Shown one piece after another: positions 49,713 to 63,000 of a stretch of DNA of 64,000 nt. Numbering within the stretch: the stretch's first letter is position 1; the number at the start of each line of letters is the position of its first letter. The position numbers and the translations under genes are program-made. The notes under the pieces are model-generated. The model was given only the letters and a program-made list of their open reading frames with translations. It was not told the DNA's origin and made no database searches. The stretch comes from Nemopilema nomurai (lineage: Eukaryota; Cnidaria; Scyphozoa; Rhizostomeae; Rhizostomatidae), in contig PEDN01001360.1 of NCBI GenBank assembly GCA_003864495.1, positions 434,001 to 498,000 of the forward strand, given 5' to 3'.

Positions 49713-52700
49713 CTAAAAGTCTTTGAAGGCAAGATACCTTGCTTCGCTGTCATCTTCCATTCCTGGTGATTGCTCTTCTGCATCCTCACTGGCACGATGA
49801 GGGAAGTGTGGTACTTTGTCTGAAATGAGAAGGCAAAAAGTCTAACTAACATTTCTGAGCAGCATTGACAATCGCCAAAAAATCTTTCAGGGATCTGTGA
49901 AAACAAAGTAAGCTCTGTTGATAAAGATGTATATCACAAGGGCAAACTTTTAACCAAATCGTTAGTTGGGGTAACACGTTAAATTTTGAAAATCTGCCAC
50001 GTCCATTTTAAAAGAGATGAATGTGACAGATTAATTCCTGCACTTCAAAATCAAAGGGGAAGAATTTGGGTAATTAATGTGGGTATTGAAAAGAGAGCAG
50101 TAAAAAAGGGCTAAAGAGCCATCATTTCATTTTGACTTATCCAAAAAGGCAAATCTTTGATCATTTGGATTTTGGAGTTGATATTTCAAAATTTTGGCTT
50201 ACAGACAAATGGGGATTTCAAAATCATATGAATAAGCAAATCCATCAAGGATTGGTGGGGCAGCCATTTATCTTTATACTACAGATACAGCACACTTTAT
50301 ACTAACAACTGTATATTTTGTTGAAACTTCATAAACAATCTTTTTAATGCTGATGTTGAAAATTACGCCTCAAATTTGTATGATACATTTTTGTTAGAGC
50401 TCTTGATGGATTTTTAAAAAGCCTGAATTTTGAGCAGTATGTAAATCCATTCAATTTTCAAAGTGTGGCCAAGAAGTTGTGGTAGAATGCTTTAGAATAA
50501 TTGGAGAAACAAATGACTGTTTTTTCCACCAATATACATCAATTTTATATATAGGAATGGTAACCAACTAGATCTCTTTTCTTCTTCTGCAAAAACTCTG
50601 CAATGATAATATTTACAATTATATTTACAATAAAACTAAGAAAACTCACTGCTGGTTCTTTGATCATTTCCCTTGCCTCTGACTGATTGCCGTGCAGATT
50701 TGTACAGCCAGTTCAGAAGTGGACAGATGATGCAGATGAAAGGCAAATACACCAGCACTGCGGCAGTTACTTGAAAGCCCACTCTGTTCCTCTCTCTGTA
50801 ATCACATTCAATGCCACATTTATTGTGGCCACAACAGAGATATTGAAAAGAAGCAAGGCATCAAAAAATACATCCGTGTCTCCCTGTAAGGCTTTACAAC
50901 AAGAAAAACAAGAAGAACAACCTGACAAACAAGTGCCAAAACTGTATCTCTGAGAACACCTGATTCAGTAAAGACAAAACTGGCAAAGACCAGGCACCTG
51001 CATATCAAATAAAAGGAAGCAAACTGTTTGTACTCATTCTTGAATGGCTGCTGGAATGAATCAATAATCCCCTTAGACTTGGTATAACATTGAATCAGAA
51101 AGGGGGAAAAAATCAGTGCAAATGGGAAAAATAACACAACAGCAAGTAAGACTAGTATTGCCAAAACACCATATCCAACATGTTCTTCTCCAAAGAACTC
51201 AGAGTCACCATGCAAATACAAGACCTTAACTCCATCAACCTCAATGTAGTGTAACAGTTCAAAAGTAATGCGGGTGAAATCTGCATAAACAAATATGCTC
51301 AAAAGGGCCAAGGCTTGAAGTGCTGTCTTTTTGTTAAATGGACACCTTCTCCATCGTGATGATAGATAACAAATGAATCCAGTGCATAGAAGAATGTAAG
51401 TTGGTGTCAGGTAATTGAGTGCAAGCTTTTCCAAGTCGGTTAGGCCATCCCAGAGACAGACGCCAAAGTTACCACCAGTGCCTGAAAAGTTTGTGAGTCC
51501 CATTACAAAAGAAATGAACTTATCAACTCTCAGATTGCCGACCAAGACCAACGGTAGGACTTGGTATGAGTACAGATAAGCATTCACATAGGTGAAGAAG
51601 GACTCCAGGTTTAAAAACATGATGAATACAACAAAAAGTGTCAAAAGGAAAACCCACAACAGCAAAAGAGCCAGATAGCTATTGGAGCATTTTTCACAGT
51701 CCTCATTTCCAAGAAGAACACTGTACCCTTTGTTGCAACTGCCACAAAGAACTGAGTCCCACTTTCTATTTTTAGCACATTGTTTATGCTCGTTGTACAA
51801 ACATTGTACATCAGAATCTGTTGCACCTTTGCATCTTGCACAATAATTGAGTGGACAATGATGCTTTGCAAAGTATTCATTTTGCCCCCGGGGGTTGCCC
51901 CATCTTCCACGAACTATGTAGACATTGTCAGCTTGGCAAAGAAAAACTCCCCTTTCAAGACCCTGGGTGGAAAGACATTTGCAGGTTGATTCTCCTGGAG
52001 GCTGATAATATCCACGCTGGCATTTGCTTAGCCATCTGTCTACAAGATTAGCAGTGATTGAAACACCAACAACAGTTTCGATTGTCACATTGAAACGAGA
52101 ATTTTCACGGCCAGAAATTGATATCTTAGGAAGTTTATCCTTCACAGCAAAGACATCAGATCCTGCTAAACGTACAGAAGGATCAGATGACAAGATCTCG
52201 ACTTTCACAGTGCCAAAAGTAGAATTCCAAAGCTCATCTCTAAGAATGAGACGAGGTTGAAAAAGCTTGGTAGGTGGAATGTTCCAGTCACTTTCTGGCA
52301 ATTCCATTACAACAGGACTTGTCATAATTGCTGGCTCAGCATCTTTTGATTGATAAAAGATACTTGGCCACTGCATGGCTGTATTATTGTATTTTGGCTC
52401 CCCATACTGACGACACCAATTCAGTGTAGACATAAATACTGCACTCCCTGATGCAGTTGATGCTGTATTATTAATGAACTCAATTTTTGTATCAAATGTC
52501 TTTGGGTGCTGCTCCTCATCACCAAATACTATCGCACAGGTGTACACCAAAAATTCTGTCGAGTTCATAGGTGCCATTGGGGGACCTGGGGTTTTGACAT
52601 ACAGAGCACCACCAAGTCTTGTTGCTGAATTTTCAAGGAAAACAATATGTGACTTCTCCCTCAGCTTGATGTAAGAGTCACCATAAGCGGCTACAGCACC

Positions 52701-54113
52701 ACCCTTAATGCCAGAATTCCTGATAAAGCTGACATTATCAAACAGTTCCAAAGATGAAAACTCTAGTACCAAAGCTGTCCAACTGTTGTTTTCAAACTTG
52801 TTCCCGTTTTTTAGTACACCAATGCTCGAAAAGAGGTAAAGTGCACCTTTGCCAGATGTTTCTTCAAGGTAGTTTGTCACAAAGTTTTCAGATAGCAAAG
52901 ATCCATGCAACTCAAACTTGCTAACAGACATATGAATCCCAGTGCCAATGAAAGCTTTGTTACCAATAAACTTGCAGCTCTTAAAAATTGTAACTTCTTT
53001 GTTGATTGCCTCCTTTGTTTCTCTGTATTGGCTGTATGCCCCTCCAATTTCAGCTGAATTATCTCTAAATGTACAATTCCTTAATGTTATCAAGTTTATG
53101 CCAAACTTATGATTCGCTGCCAACCCTACACGAATACCACCTCCACCATAGGTTGCTCTATTCCCAATAAATGATGACTGCTCTACTCTTACAGAATTGT
53201 TTCCAGATTTTTTGTGAAACTCTGCAAATATCCCTGCACCCCACAAGGCAGTGTTGTTTTGAAAAAGACAATCCTTGAAAAGGAAGCTGTTATTGGTAGC
53301 AACTCCCTTGGATGTAATTGAAACTCCGCCTCCTCTTCCAAATGCAACATATGTACTTGTATCATTTTCTGGGGATGGGTAGCTGTATTTATTTTCTGCA
53401 ATGTTGCTGTAAAAGGAATTATTGCTCAACGTGTAAACACAGTCTTTATAAAATTCACTCGAAAACATGCCTGCATCACTTGTGAATTCTATATACAGGC
53501 CACCACCAGATGCAGTTCCTCGAAAACCAGAAGTTTTGCGCAATTGGGCGTTCTCGAAACTGACATTACCCAATGCAACGTTCCCACATACATCATAGAA
53601 AACTGCGCCCATGCCAAAAGAGTTGCTTATTTTGACATTGCTGAGTTCTACAAAGTAGCAACTTTTGAGGAAAAAACTTGTAAACAAAGGGAGACTTTTC
53701 CCATCCACGCGCGATGTCGATGGATGCTTTGCACCACAGTTGTCAAGTCGCAGCCCGCTAATGGTCAAGAAATGGCAGTTTTTGAACGACAAACCAGCGC
53801 CTTCACCATAACAATTAATACCTGAATAACTTCCTTTCAAAATGAATCCAGTTGTGTAGTTTACATAAACTGTTTCATTCAATGTGTGCAAGCCCCTCGA
53901 CAAGATTACTGTGGTGAAATTCAGCGATGGTTTCTTCATGGCATACGATAGGCTGCCACATGGCACTGAGTTGTTCTTCCAGCAATCGGCAATATCTTTC
54001 CCATTTGGGTCAACTTTGATTACCGTTTGCGGAGATATTCCCGCCGCCAAAGAGCACCAGATTAGGCCCTCAAACAGAAGAATCTTCAAACAATTGGTGA
54101 TGAATTTATCCAT
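49713..54113 (-). CDS. secreted/membrane beta-helix protein with C-terminal multi-pass domain; two apparent frameshifts
   Basis: Unrecognised as a named gene. The main exon (50650-54113) begins with a signal peptide (MDKFITNCLKILLFEG...). A long extracellular part follows, with many repeats of the type CxFxxNxAxxxGGA/G (for example NCTFRDNSAEIGGA, FIGNRATYGGGGI), typical of pectin-lyase-like right-handed beta-helices and Pmp-like repeats. A Cys-rich segment (about 695-810, with CGSCNKGYSV at about 790) leads into several membrane helices from about residue 812. The uninterrupted frame stops at 50820. However, family-like coding continues in two other frames: DVFFDALLLFNISVVATINV (about 50815-50874), then YRERN and a further hydrophobic helix to a donor TCACTGGT-type site (AGCA|GTGAGT at 50644-50649). 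A second exon (49713-49819, acceptor TTTCAG) adds an acidic tail ending FKDF-stop. Two one-base deletions, near 50875-50884 and 50804-50810, explain the breaks. Role unknown; a surface receptor or adhesion molecule is plausible. Confidence 0.75.
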
Positions 54114-54431
54114 GTTTCGACATTACTTCCCCTTCGTATCGGGTTGAAGCGAGTTTCAAGTCGCAGCAGCCTTTATTCTTGATTGACACCATACAGCAAC
54201 ACGGAAGTTGGCATCACCCCTAGTTCCAGGTGACATTAATCATGCAAATAAGTCATGCCTCGTTGCCCTTCTGCAAAACGAGGTGAATACACGGTTTTTT
54301 ATAAGAAACCGGTTTATAAGAAACCAAATACTAGCCCCCAAAATTTAAGAAACTTTTAGAACTAAATAAATATTTTTAAGAAACTCCAAAAAATAAGATG
54401 ACTTTCTGAGCCGGAAAATAATACGTACCGG
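54114..54431. promoter_or_regulatory. presumed promoter of the beta-helix gene
   Basis: 318 bases lie between the start codon and the hAT insertion. Whatever regulates this gene from further upstream is now separated by 1650 bases of transposon. The last eight bases (54424-54431) are one copy of the target-site duplication. Confidence 0.35.
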
Positions 54432-56081
54432 CAGGGGCGGCTCAGACCAAAAATAAGTTGGTAATCAAATTGTTGGCCACGCCTTTTACCAAAAGTGGAA
54501 ACGCCCATTTTTCCTCTGAAGAAGTATTCATATAATAATGTATGTTTTTTATATTGTATTAAAGCCAACAGAACATATACAGAATATAAATAGAACATAT
54601 ATGGAGCAATACAGAACATATGTAGAACATTATAGAACATATTGCAAAAGCTTTAAGATAGAATTGATTGCAAATCTAGAATTAAGCAACCAACAATTGT
54701 ATATTTAAAAAGCCAGATTTACTTTGCAAAAGATAAAAACATTTCTCCACTAAAGCTTAGACGTTATATTCGCAAAAATGCATCTGCACATTTTTAAACC
54801 TAAAATTTCGTCCGAATCACTATTAGCTAGCAATCTTGAGCCCACAAAATAAATAACAAAATATTTCTGATAAAGACAATGATCGAAACATTCTGTTTGA
54901 ACTTTAGTTTTCTGAATGGATTATATGAAAAGAATAAAATATTAGACAAATGAAATATTGCAAAGTGGCAGTTTTAAAAAGATGTTGCTATGAACCTTTT
55001 CCATCCTCAAATTATCTAATTTTTGCTACCTCTTTGCTTGCCTTTTTTAAGCTTTTTTTGCAATATTTATGCAACATCAGTGCCCATGCCTGTCCTGCAC
55101 GGCCCTATGCTCCTGGCCTCCAAAAGGGTAAAGTAATCGCTGGTTGATTTGACTACCTTGATCTGAGAGGCTCATTTGGTAGATGTGAAATGACCTTGGT
55201 GGATGTGAAATGACAACTTTGATATGATGTCATTTCAAAACCAACCCAAATATGTTTATAAAGCCTTCTTCATTTTCTCCGCCACATATCCAAGAGAAAG
55301 ATTCATACACCGAAACACTCGTTCTTTCCGTATACTTTATTCTTGGGCACGGACTTCCATCCTTCCTAAGGCGCAATCGTTGTTCGTGACTCAAAGTGTT
55401 ATCTTGTTGCACGCAGTGAAAAAATCTTCGAAACACCCCATCTAACATCGTTATTCAAAACTCGATCCATGACAAGAGATTTGACTTTTAGAGAGCAGTA
55501 GTGCCAGGTAATCGGGCTGCGGAATGACTAGGTTGCTGCGAGGCGCTTATTGTTTTAAAGCCATCTGTTCAATGGCGAATTACGTCACGACTCCCACGAA
55601 GACAATCGCGAGGTAATCAGGAAGGGCCACGATAACCTTGCGCCTGTAATATGTCAACGTTCAAAGCAGGCATAACGCCCAACGTATGATCTATGTCACG
55701 AGTAGTCAGTCTTTGAAGATGGTTTGAGATTAAACTACATCTAGCGACTCCATGTCTATTCATCGACTCTTGTTCTGCCTCCGCAACTATTACACGCCGT
55801 CGTGGTATATTGGCATGGCCATCCTAATCGCAAATTCAAGCTGTCACATTTAACAAAAGCGATGTTTGCAAAAGGATTTTCAGCGAATTATCGACTCTCT
55901 GTGAAACCATGGAAAAGAGAGCAAAAGTGCAAGGAAAGACCTTGTTGTTATGGCGCAACAACTTCTCAGAACTTTTTGATCGCCTTGTTTTTCATCATTT
56001 CGAGGTAATAAAAGAGCCCCAAAGTTCTTGAAAAAATAGGTAATCAGCGATTACCTTGATTACCCCCCAACGCCGCCCCTG
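54432..56081. mobile_element. non-autonomous hAT-superfamily DNA transposon
   Basis: The ends are CAGGGGCGG (54432-54440) and CCGCCCCTG (56073-56081), a classic hAT-type terminus. The element is flanked by a perfect 8-bp duplication CGTACCGG (54424-54431 and 56082-56089), the length hAT transposases make. It is 1650 bp with no transposase-like frame. Six GGTAATC words (either strand) cluster near the ends and in the right half: 54460, 55507, 55612, 56039, 56049 and 56058. They are probable transposase subterminal binding repeats. A degenerate GAACATAT repeat occupies about 54558-54645. It must have been mobilised by an enzyme encoded elsewhere. Confidence 0.92.
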
Positions 56082-56082
56082 C

Positions 56083-56150
56083 GTACCGGGTGTCTCGGTA
56101 ATAATACGAAAATAATACAACAATTTAAGCACACTGTACCGGGTGTCTCG
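56083..56150. repeat. 15-bp direct repeat at the hAT target site
   Basis: GTACCGGGTGTCTCG occurs at 56083-56097 and again at 56136-56150, 53 bases apart. The hAT insertion fell within the first copy, so the site was a short tandem-like repeat before insertion. Confidence 0.7.
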
Positions 56151-57075
56151 ATAAAAAGTACCCCTGTTTCCATAAGAATAATGAACAAGAGATGCGATAT
56201 CAAATCTTACTGTTGCGTTATAAACTTTAATGCAATTAATATGCAAGGGAAGGTGCAAAATTCGATGTTAAAAAATTATCTAAAAATAAGAAAATTCTAG
56301 TACTAGAAACTAGTGAAAAATTAAGAAACTTTAAGTACTAGAACACCCAAGCTAGGTTTATTATAGAAAACGTGTATATCACACACATACGCCTAGATAA
56401 TTTAGATTGGAGAGGGGGTGGATTCAGCGTTCAGAAAATGTGACCAAGTTTAATTTTTTGCCCAACTTATTCTCGGCAGAAAAATTTGTTCAACAGTTTC
56501 AAATTTGGTCGAAGTTGCCAATTAAAGTTCCCCAATGCATGACCAATTGTCTGGTTGTTTGCCAGGCACGCCCTCCCCCCTCCCCATTCCATCGGCATCC
56601 CCCTTCATCAGCATTATGACCAAGTTTGACACTGTTAAATGAATTTTATATGGAGAAAAAGTTGGTAAAAAAGTAAAAAGAAAAACTTTGGTGAATGCCT
56701 CCCTTATTTGTGTAATAATGAATTCGTTTACCTATACCGATTATTGCAAAAGGGGGCATTAACCACTAAGGGCAGCGAAGTAAGTTTCCTTGCTTTTCAA
56801 GAGGCATACACCCCTATTGACTTATGTTATCCAAAAATGTTATCTAAACTATTAGATGAAGTCTGTTTGAAAAACCTTACAAATACATTCAAAAACATTT
56901 TGATGCCTGGACCATTTATCTAACTGGCTCAGGTGTTGGCGGGAAAGGCCACGTTATCATTAAGAGGCTCATTCAAAAGGAAGGGAATAAGTATCAAAGG
57001 GAATAAATTGAAAAATCACCCTACTTTCTCTAAAGTCCTTTCGAAAAAGAACCGACGATACCAAAGGATACTAAA
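56151..57075. promoter_or_regulatory. upstream region of ASNSD1
   Basis: No gene seen. In mammals the ASNSD1 mRNA also carries an upstream reading frame for a small prefoldin-like protein (ASDURF). I found no matching frame here, though a spliced upstream exon cannot be excluded. Confidence 0.4.
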
Positions 57076-60000
57076 ATGTGTGGGATATGTTTCACTGTAC
57101 AAAGTGAGAAATTGAAACCACGGGCAAGCCTGTCAAGTAATACAAATGAAGAAGCCCAGGTAAGTATACTGGTTCTGAAAATAGCTTTTATCAAAATTTC
57201 TAAATGCAATACAGCGATTCTCGAAATGTGTGCTAGGAAGTTTCTCTCTTGTTCTAGTAGTAGGACACTTCATATGTTTTTCTCAAGATAATTGTTATAT
57301 TTTGAACAGAATTTATATGAACGACACCGCTATCAAGCCACAAAAAATATTCTTCTCAACACGTGGTTGATCACATGGATTGGTCTGTTTTGAAAAAGTT
57401 ATTTATCTACAACTTGAACCCTTCTAGGATCCACCGTCAAATTTTCTTTCAAATAGAGGACCAGATTTTGCTGGGCATTTGAGGGAACACTTGAACAGCA
57501 TTCATGATGACCACTTGAATGTTAAAATGGATTTTTTTGGCTATGTTTTACACCTTCGAGGTGATCTTACTAAACAACCTTTAAAAGACAGTGCTGGCAA
57601 TATTCTACTTTGGAATGGAGAAATCTTTGGTGGAGATATCAAGGTGACACAGAACATAATGTTTTTATAATAAATTCAAGCTTTCTAGATGCCTTGTAGG
57701 ACACTCTTAAAGCTTCAACAACAGATAGAATGCAGAGAAGTAATACTGCTTAGAAACATCACTAGAAATAATTTTGTTTTTATAAAGCTGACTACCAGTA
57801 CTTCAAATGTTGTTGCTGCACTCATAGTTAATATAACTGTTATTGCTTTCATCTATTGAAATAAGTTTTGTGCTTGCCATTCGATAGTCACAGAAAAGTT
57901 AAGATTTAGTAGCTAAACATAAGTTAAAAAGTAAATTATCATAAAGTATGCTAAATGTGTCTTGATTATTTTTAGAATTCATCTGGTCAGTAACTATCAG
58001 CATTGATAATCTTACAAGTAAAGGTTTTTTGAAGAACCAACAGTATAGATGATTTAAAAATTTCCTTTTAAAAATAGGTTGGAAATGAAGAAAATGATGG
58101 CGAGAAACTGTTAGAAACATTGTCTGATATAAAGGAACAGCTCAGTGATGAGGCAAATGCTGAATGCATTACTAAAATCTTTAGCAATATACAAGGTCCA
58201 TGGGCCTTTGTCTATTGGCAGGTGAGTGAATGAATGTTTTGTTTTTGACACCTGACTCCAGCATAAGAAGCCCTGGGTGTCTCATTCTCAATGTTTGTTT
58301 GCTGTGACCCATTTGTTCGTGTTGTACCAACTCCCCAACATCACAAAAGTTTGTAGCTTTGCTGCTATAGTTCTGGGTAACAAAAACATAGTTAATACGG
58401 CTAACCATCATCATCATCAGAATCATCAGAATCATAGAGCACCATCTTCTTTAAGGTTTGCTGTAATGACCCTCCATCTCCTCCTATTGTCCGACCTTCT
58501 TTAAGCACTCCCGATGCTGTCACGCCTTCACTTATGTTACCTCCCAAAGATCTTCATTGCCTTTCATGAATACACGTAATAGCTTTGAGAAAAATAGTTC
58601 TAAAGAGTATTAAGATGGCTTTGTACTTTCTCACTCCAATTCAGAAAGAAAGAAAGCTTATATGGTTTGGTCGGGATTACTTTGGAAGAAGAAGTTTGTT
58701 GTGGCGTACACCAAGATCAACAACAGACAAATTTATACTTTGCTCTGTGAAACCAAACTTTAACAGCACGGTTAGTTTCATTTGATGCTATCACTGACAA
58801 TGCCATGGACCTAATGCTTCATAAGCATTTAATTTTGATGCAAATTTTGAGTTACATTTTCAAAATTGAAATAGGTCAAAATTCTCAATTAACTTACATC
58901 TCCTAATAAGTATCCTGAACAGATACTGATCACAAATTGTTACAGTAGTAATGTCATTGCTTATCAAAACCCCCCTTGATCTTTTGCAGGACTTTAGTGA
59001 AGTACCAGCAAAAATGCTTTACTGTTTTGAAACAAAGGACTTGCTTGAATTCTGGCAATCAGAGAATGATACCTTAGATTGCAAAGAAAAATTTGAGTGC
59101 TGTATTAGAGAATTTCCTATGGTGCTTCCCAAACAAGACCATAAATCAAAAGTTGTACTCCATGAAAAGTTGGGTTGTACTTGTTTGTTAAAAAGTGGAG
59201 ATTGTGTGGAGGATAATAAACTGGTGGGTGCTGAGCATGTCGACCAAAGTCAAAATTCAGGTGGTTCAAAAGACTTTAGGGAACAGCAAAAAACTCATAA
59301 AACCACAGAAATTGATGCCAATTCTGCTTTAATATTGACAGAAAAAAATTGTGCACAAGATAATCCAGATTTACTTTGCACAGTTTGCAAAGATATCAAT
59401 CTGAATTCTGATACTGAGCCTCCAACGATTGAATCATATGGAAATAAAAGGTTATTAGAGACTTATGAGTCACTATTTCTTGAAGTGATGGAAGAAGCAA
59501 CAAGAAAAAGAGTTTTTAACTTGCCTAGAGAGAAATACTGCAAGTCTGAAAATAGTTTAAATAACACACATGGTAATTTGACAAAAGACAAACAGACATC
59601 AAAAGTTGGAATACTATTTTCTGGTGGAATTGATTCAATGGTGCTAGCTGCTCTGGCAGACAGGTAAACTCACATTTAGTGAAATAATTCAATTAAATGC
59701 ATTTTATACTGCATAAGAATCTTTAAGGTTTTTTTCAAGTGTGTGCACTGCATAATTTGATTTTGGCATCCACTCAATTGATGAAAGATCTTTTGTCAAG
59801 TTGCAAATAACAGCTGAATTGAAAAATTATAATTGACAAAGAGTCCATCTACATTTACTAATACATTGTGATAACTGATCATCTTTATCCTGAACTTTTT
59901 CAAGTTTCAAGACAATTTTGAATATCAAGGATTATAATTATCAGGAATGCCTCGGTAAAAAAGATTACAAGTTGGTGATTTATATTTTCATAGTATTGTT

Positions 60001-63000
60001 ATGCTAATGCTGACACCTGCTTTTTCCGTACAAGATGCATACCAAACAATGAAGCTATTGATTTATTTAATGTGGCATTTGAACAAAAATTGAACATCAA
60101 ACAATTAAAAGGTGATAAAAAGAGAAACCCAAAAGAAAAGGAAACAAAAGATCCATTTGGTGTTCCTGACAGAATCACTGGAAGATCTGGTGTTCTTGAG
60201 TTAAATGCCACACGACAATGGAACTTAATTGAGGTAAATTTGTCCTTGGGTTGACCCATAGAAAAAAAACCTAAATTGTCCTAAATTTGATCATCTTAAT
60301 TAACTGAAAGATAAAATCCAGAGAGACCTACTTCTTTCCAGCTATTTCTCAGCTCATTATTATTTCTGGCTAATTTCTAAGAATGGAAAGATAGAATGAC
60401 TTCCGTTATTTGGCTTTTTGGGTTTTTCAAAGAGACAGAAGTTTTAGCAGTTAGGTTAGCAAATAGCAACTCATTTTTGCATTCGATATAAGATTTCACC
60501 TGTTTAGAGCACAAGAGACAAAATTTGTTCTGTCTTTGTTATGAAATGGTTAGTTTCTCTCCATCTGCACCTTGCACTGATAATTAGGTCTGGTACTATC
60601 AATTTTGCTTGGTATCCATCATTTGATATGCCATTGGTTTTGATGTTCACTAGCAGATATGAGACTTTAAGCCTGCTGGAAAGGAAACTCTAATTTGCAC
60701 TAGTTTAGTGTTGAGGGCATTGTATCATAGTCATTGTAAAGAAACTGGACATTGCTTTCTCTGAGTCATGTCTCTCTCACTCTAAACACCTTTAAATCAT
60801 ATAAACAAGGGGCTTTCTACGAATATTCACTTGTTTTCCACAGATTAATGTTACTTTGGATGAAGTGAAGTATGCCAGGTACTTGACAAAACATTTTTTC
60901 TCTTAAAGAACTCAAAATTAAATTGTAGAAAAGGCAGAAGCAATACTTTATTTTTTTTTAAATTTGACTTGGTATAATACACTTAAAATTTAGGAGATAG
61001 AGGTTTTTTGAATCTGGATAGTTAAGAAGTGGGTCAGTGGCTGTTGACAAGAATTGCCAATGTTCAATACACTGATCAATACACTGATCAATACACTGAT
61101 CATGTGCATAAGTTGCCAGTGACCTGAATTAACCAAAGTAGCTGCATTGACATTTAATAACATTACAGGTTAGTGCTCCCCTTTGTTATCCATCTCTAAA
61201 TTCAGAGCTGGCATTATTCAAAGATGTAAGTTTCTATTAGGAGAAATCCTTGTTTCAAATTTGCAGAGAAGAACATGTGAAGCACCTGGTTTATCCACTT
61301 GACACAGTACTGGATGACAGCATAGGATGTGCAATTTGGTTTGCAGCAAGTGGCAAGGGTACAAAGTTTGTACTTGATAATGGAAAGCTGGTTAAGCAGG
61401 CAGAAGACTACATTAGTGAGGCCAAAGTGAGTATCAGTAAGTTTTGTGAGATTATAGTGCTGTGCTGAAGTGCCTATGAGGAACCACGACTCAACTAATC
61501 ATCAGCCATTTGATCATTATGCATACAATCACTTTTTACAAAGGACAGATAGCCATTTGTCATCAGAAATTTTAGCTGCATATTGCCAGTTATTAAATGG
61601 CTTCAGTCAGAAAATGAGATATTAAAATAAACATCATTGTAGTAAAAATATTTGAAAGTATAAGGAGTAGATAAAAATCATAAATTTAATGTCTTGGCAA
61701 ATTAAACTATGTTTTAAAAAATTGAAAGAAATTTCATAATAAATTTAAACCAGCAAACAAAGTGGCTTTTGGAATATAAGAGTTATGATGAGATAGCTAA
61801 TGGATTGTTGAAATGTACAGAAGTCATTTCTATTGCCTAACAGGTGCTGCTTACTGGAATGGGGGCAGATGAGCAGCTTGGAGGCTATGCTCGTCACAGG
61901 AGTAAATTTGAGTGAGTTATTTGAACTGGTCTCAAAATATTCCAAAACTACAAGATTTTGAACTTGGCTTGTTTATTTCTAGTGCCAGGAGATATCTTCC
62001 TAAGGTTTCCACAATGAGAATTAGATGATCTGGAATTCAACTTAAGTTTTATAATAACAAGGAGGAAACCCCTCTATGTCCCTTGTCCAGGAAAACCTCT
62101 AATCTTCAGTCCAAAATTTTTGTATACTTGTGATGTCTTAAAAAAGGCATGGATATCACAACATTGAGATCATCTGTACATTTAGATAGTTTGTAGGGGA
62201 CATATAGATCATTTTTACTGAAGAGCGATCTTTTTTGGTAGACGAGAAAGATATGAGGGCTGGGGGGGGGGGGGGTAGTGTTAGTGTGTTACTCAGAAAA
62301 TATAGCTTGAAACACTGGGGAAAGACCATGCAACACCATGAAAAAAGACAGTCAAGCAACCAAATAAGAAGCATGCTGTTAAAGAAAAGTCCCTTTTCTA
62401 TATGTAATAATTTGAATTGTTTTTTGTTATTATTTAATGTGACACTTTTCTAAAAACGTAGAAAGTTTGGTTGGAAAGGACTTGAAGAGGAGATGGAAAT
62501 GGAAATTGATAGGATATCATCAAGGAATCTTGGAAGAGATGACCGGTAAGCAGACATGTGACAAATAATGATCAGTAGATTAGCATGATGTAAACTGTAA
62601 CAACTCAAACGTATGAAATTTGACGGCGGTTTTTTTATTTGGAAATTGAAAAATATCAGGGGATGACCTGTATCAAGGTGTCACGATGCCATAAAAAGCA
62701 TCCGTCACCCAATGAAACTTAAATCAGCCTTTGACGTCACACGCAACCGATTAGCGACTCGACCTGATAACAATATGATTTAGTGATTCTACCCTTTGCA
62801 GTCTCGCCCTGATAACAAGATGATTTAGTGATTCTACTCTTTGCGGTCTCGCCCTGATAACAAGATGATTTAGTGATTCTATCCTTTGCAGTTGCATCTC
62901 GGACCATGGCCGCGAAGCTCGTTTCCCTTTTCTTGACGAAAATGTCGTTTCTTTTCTGAAAACTGTGCCAACATGGATAAAGGTAGTTGCCCCTTCTTGC

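Noticed and set aside
54950..56008. Transposase gene inside the hAT element
   Set aside because: Open frames are short (under 70 codons) and show no hAT dimerisation or catalytic motifs.
56151..57075. Search for an ASDURF-like upstream reading frame before ASNSD1
   Set aside because: The short frames here (for example 56708-56923, 56933-57115) do not resemble the prefoldin-like peptide. The second one overlaps the ASNSD1 start out of frame.
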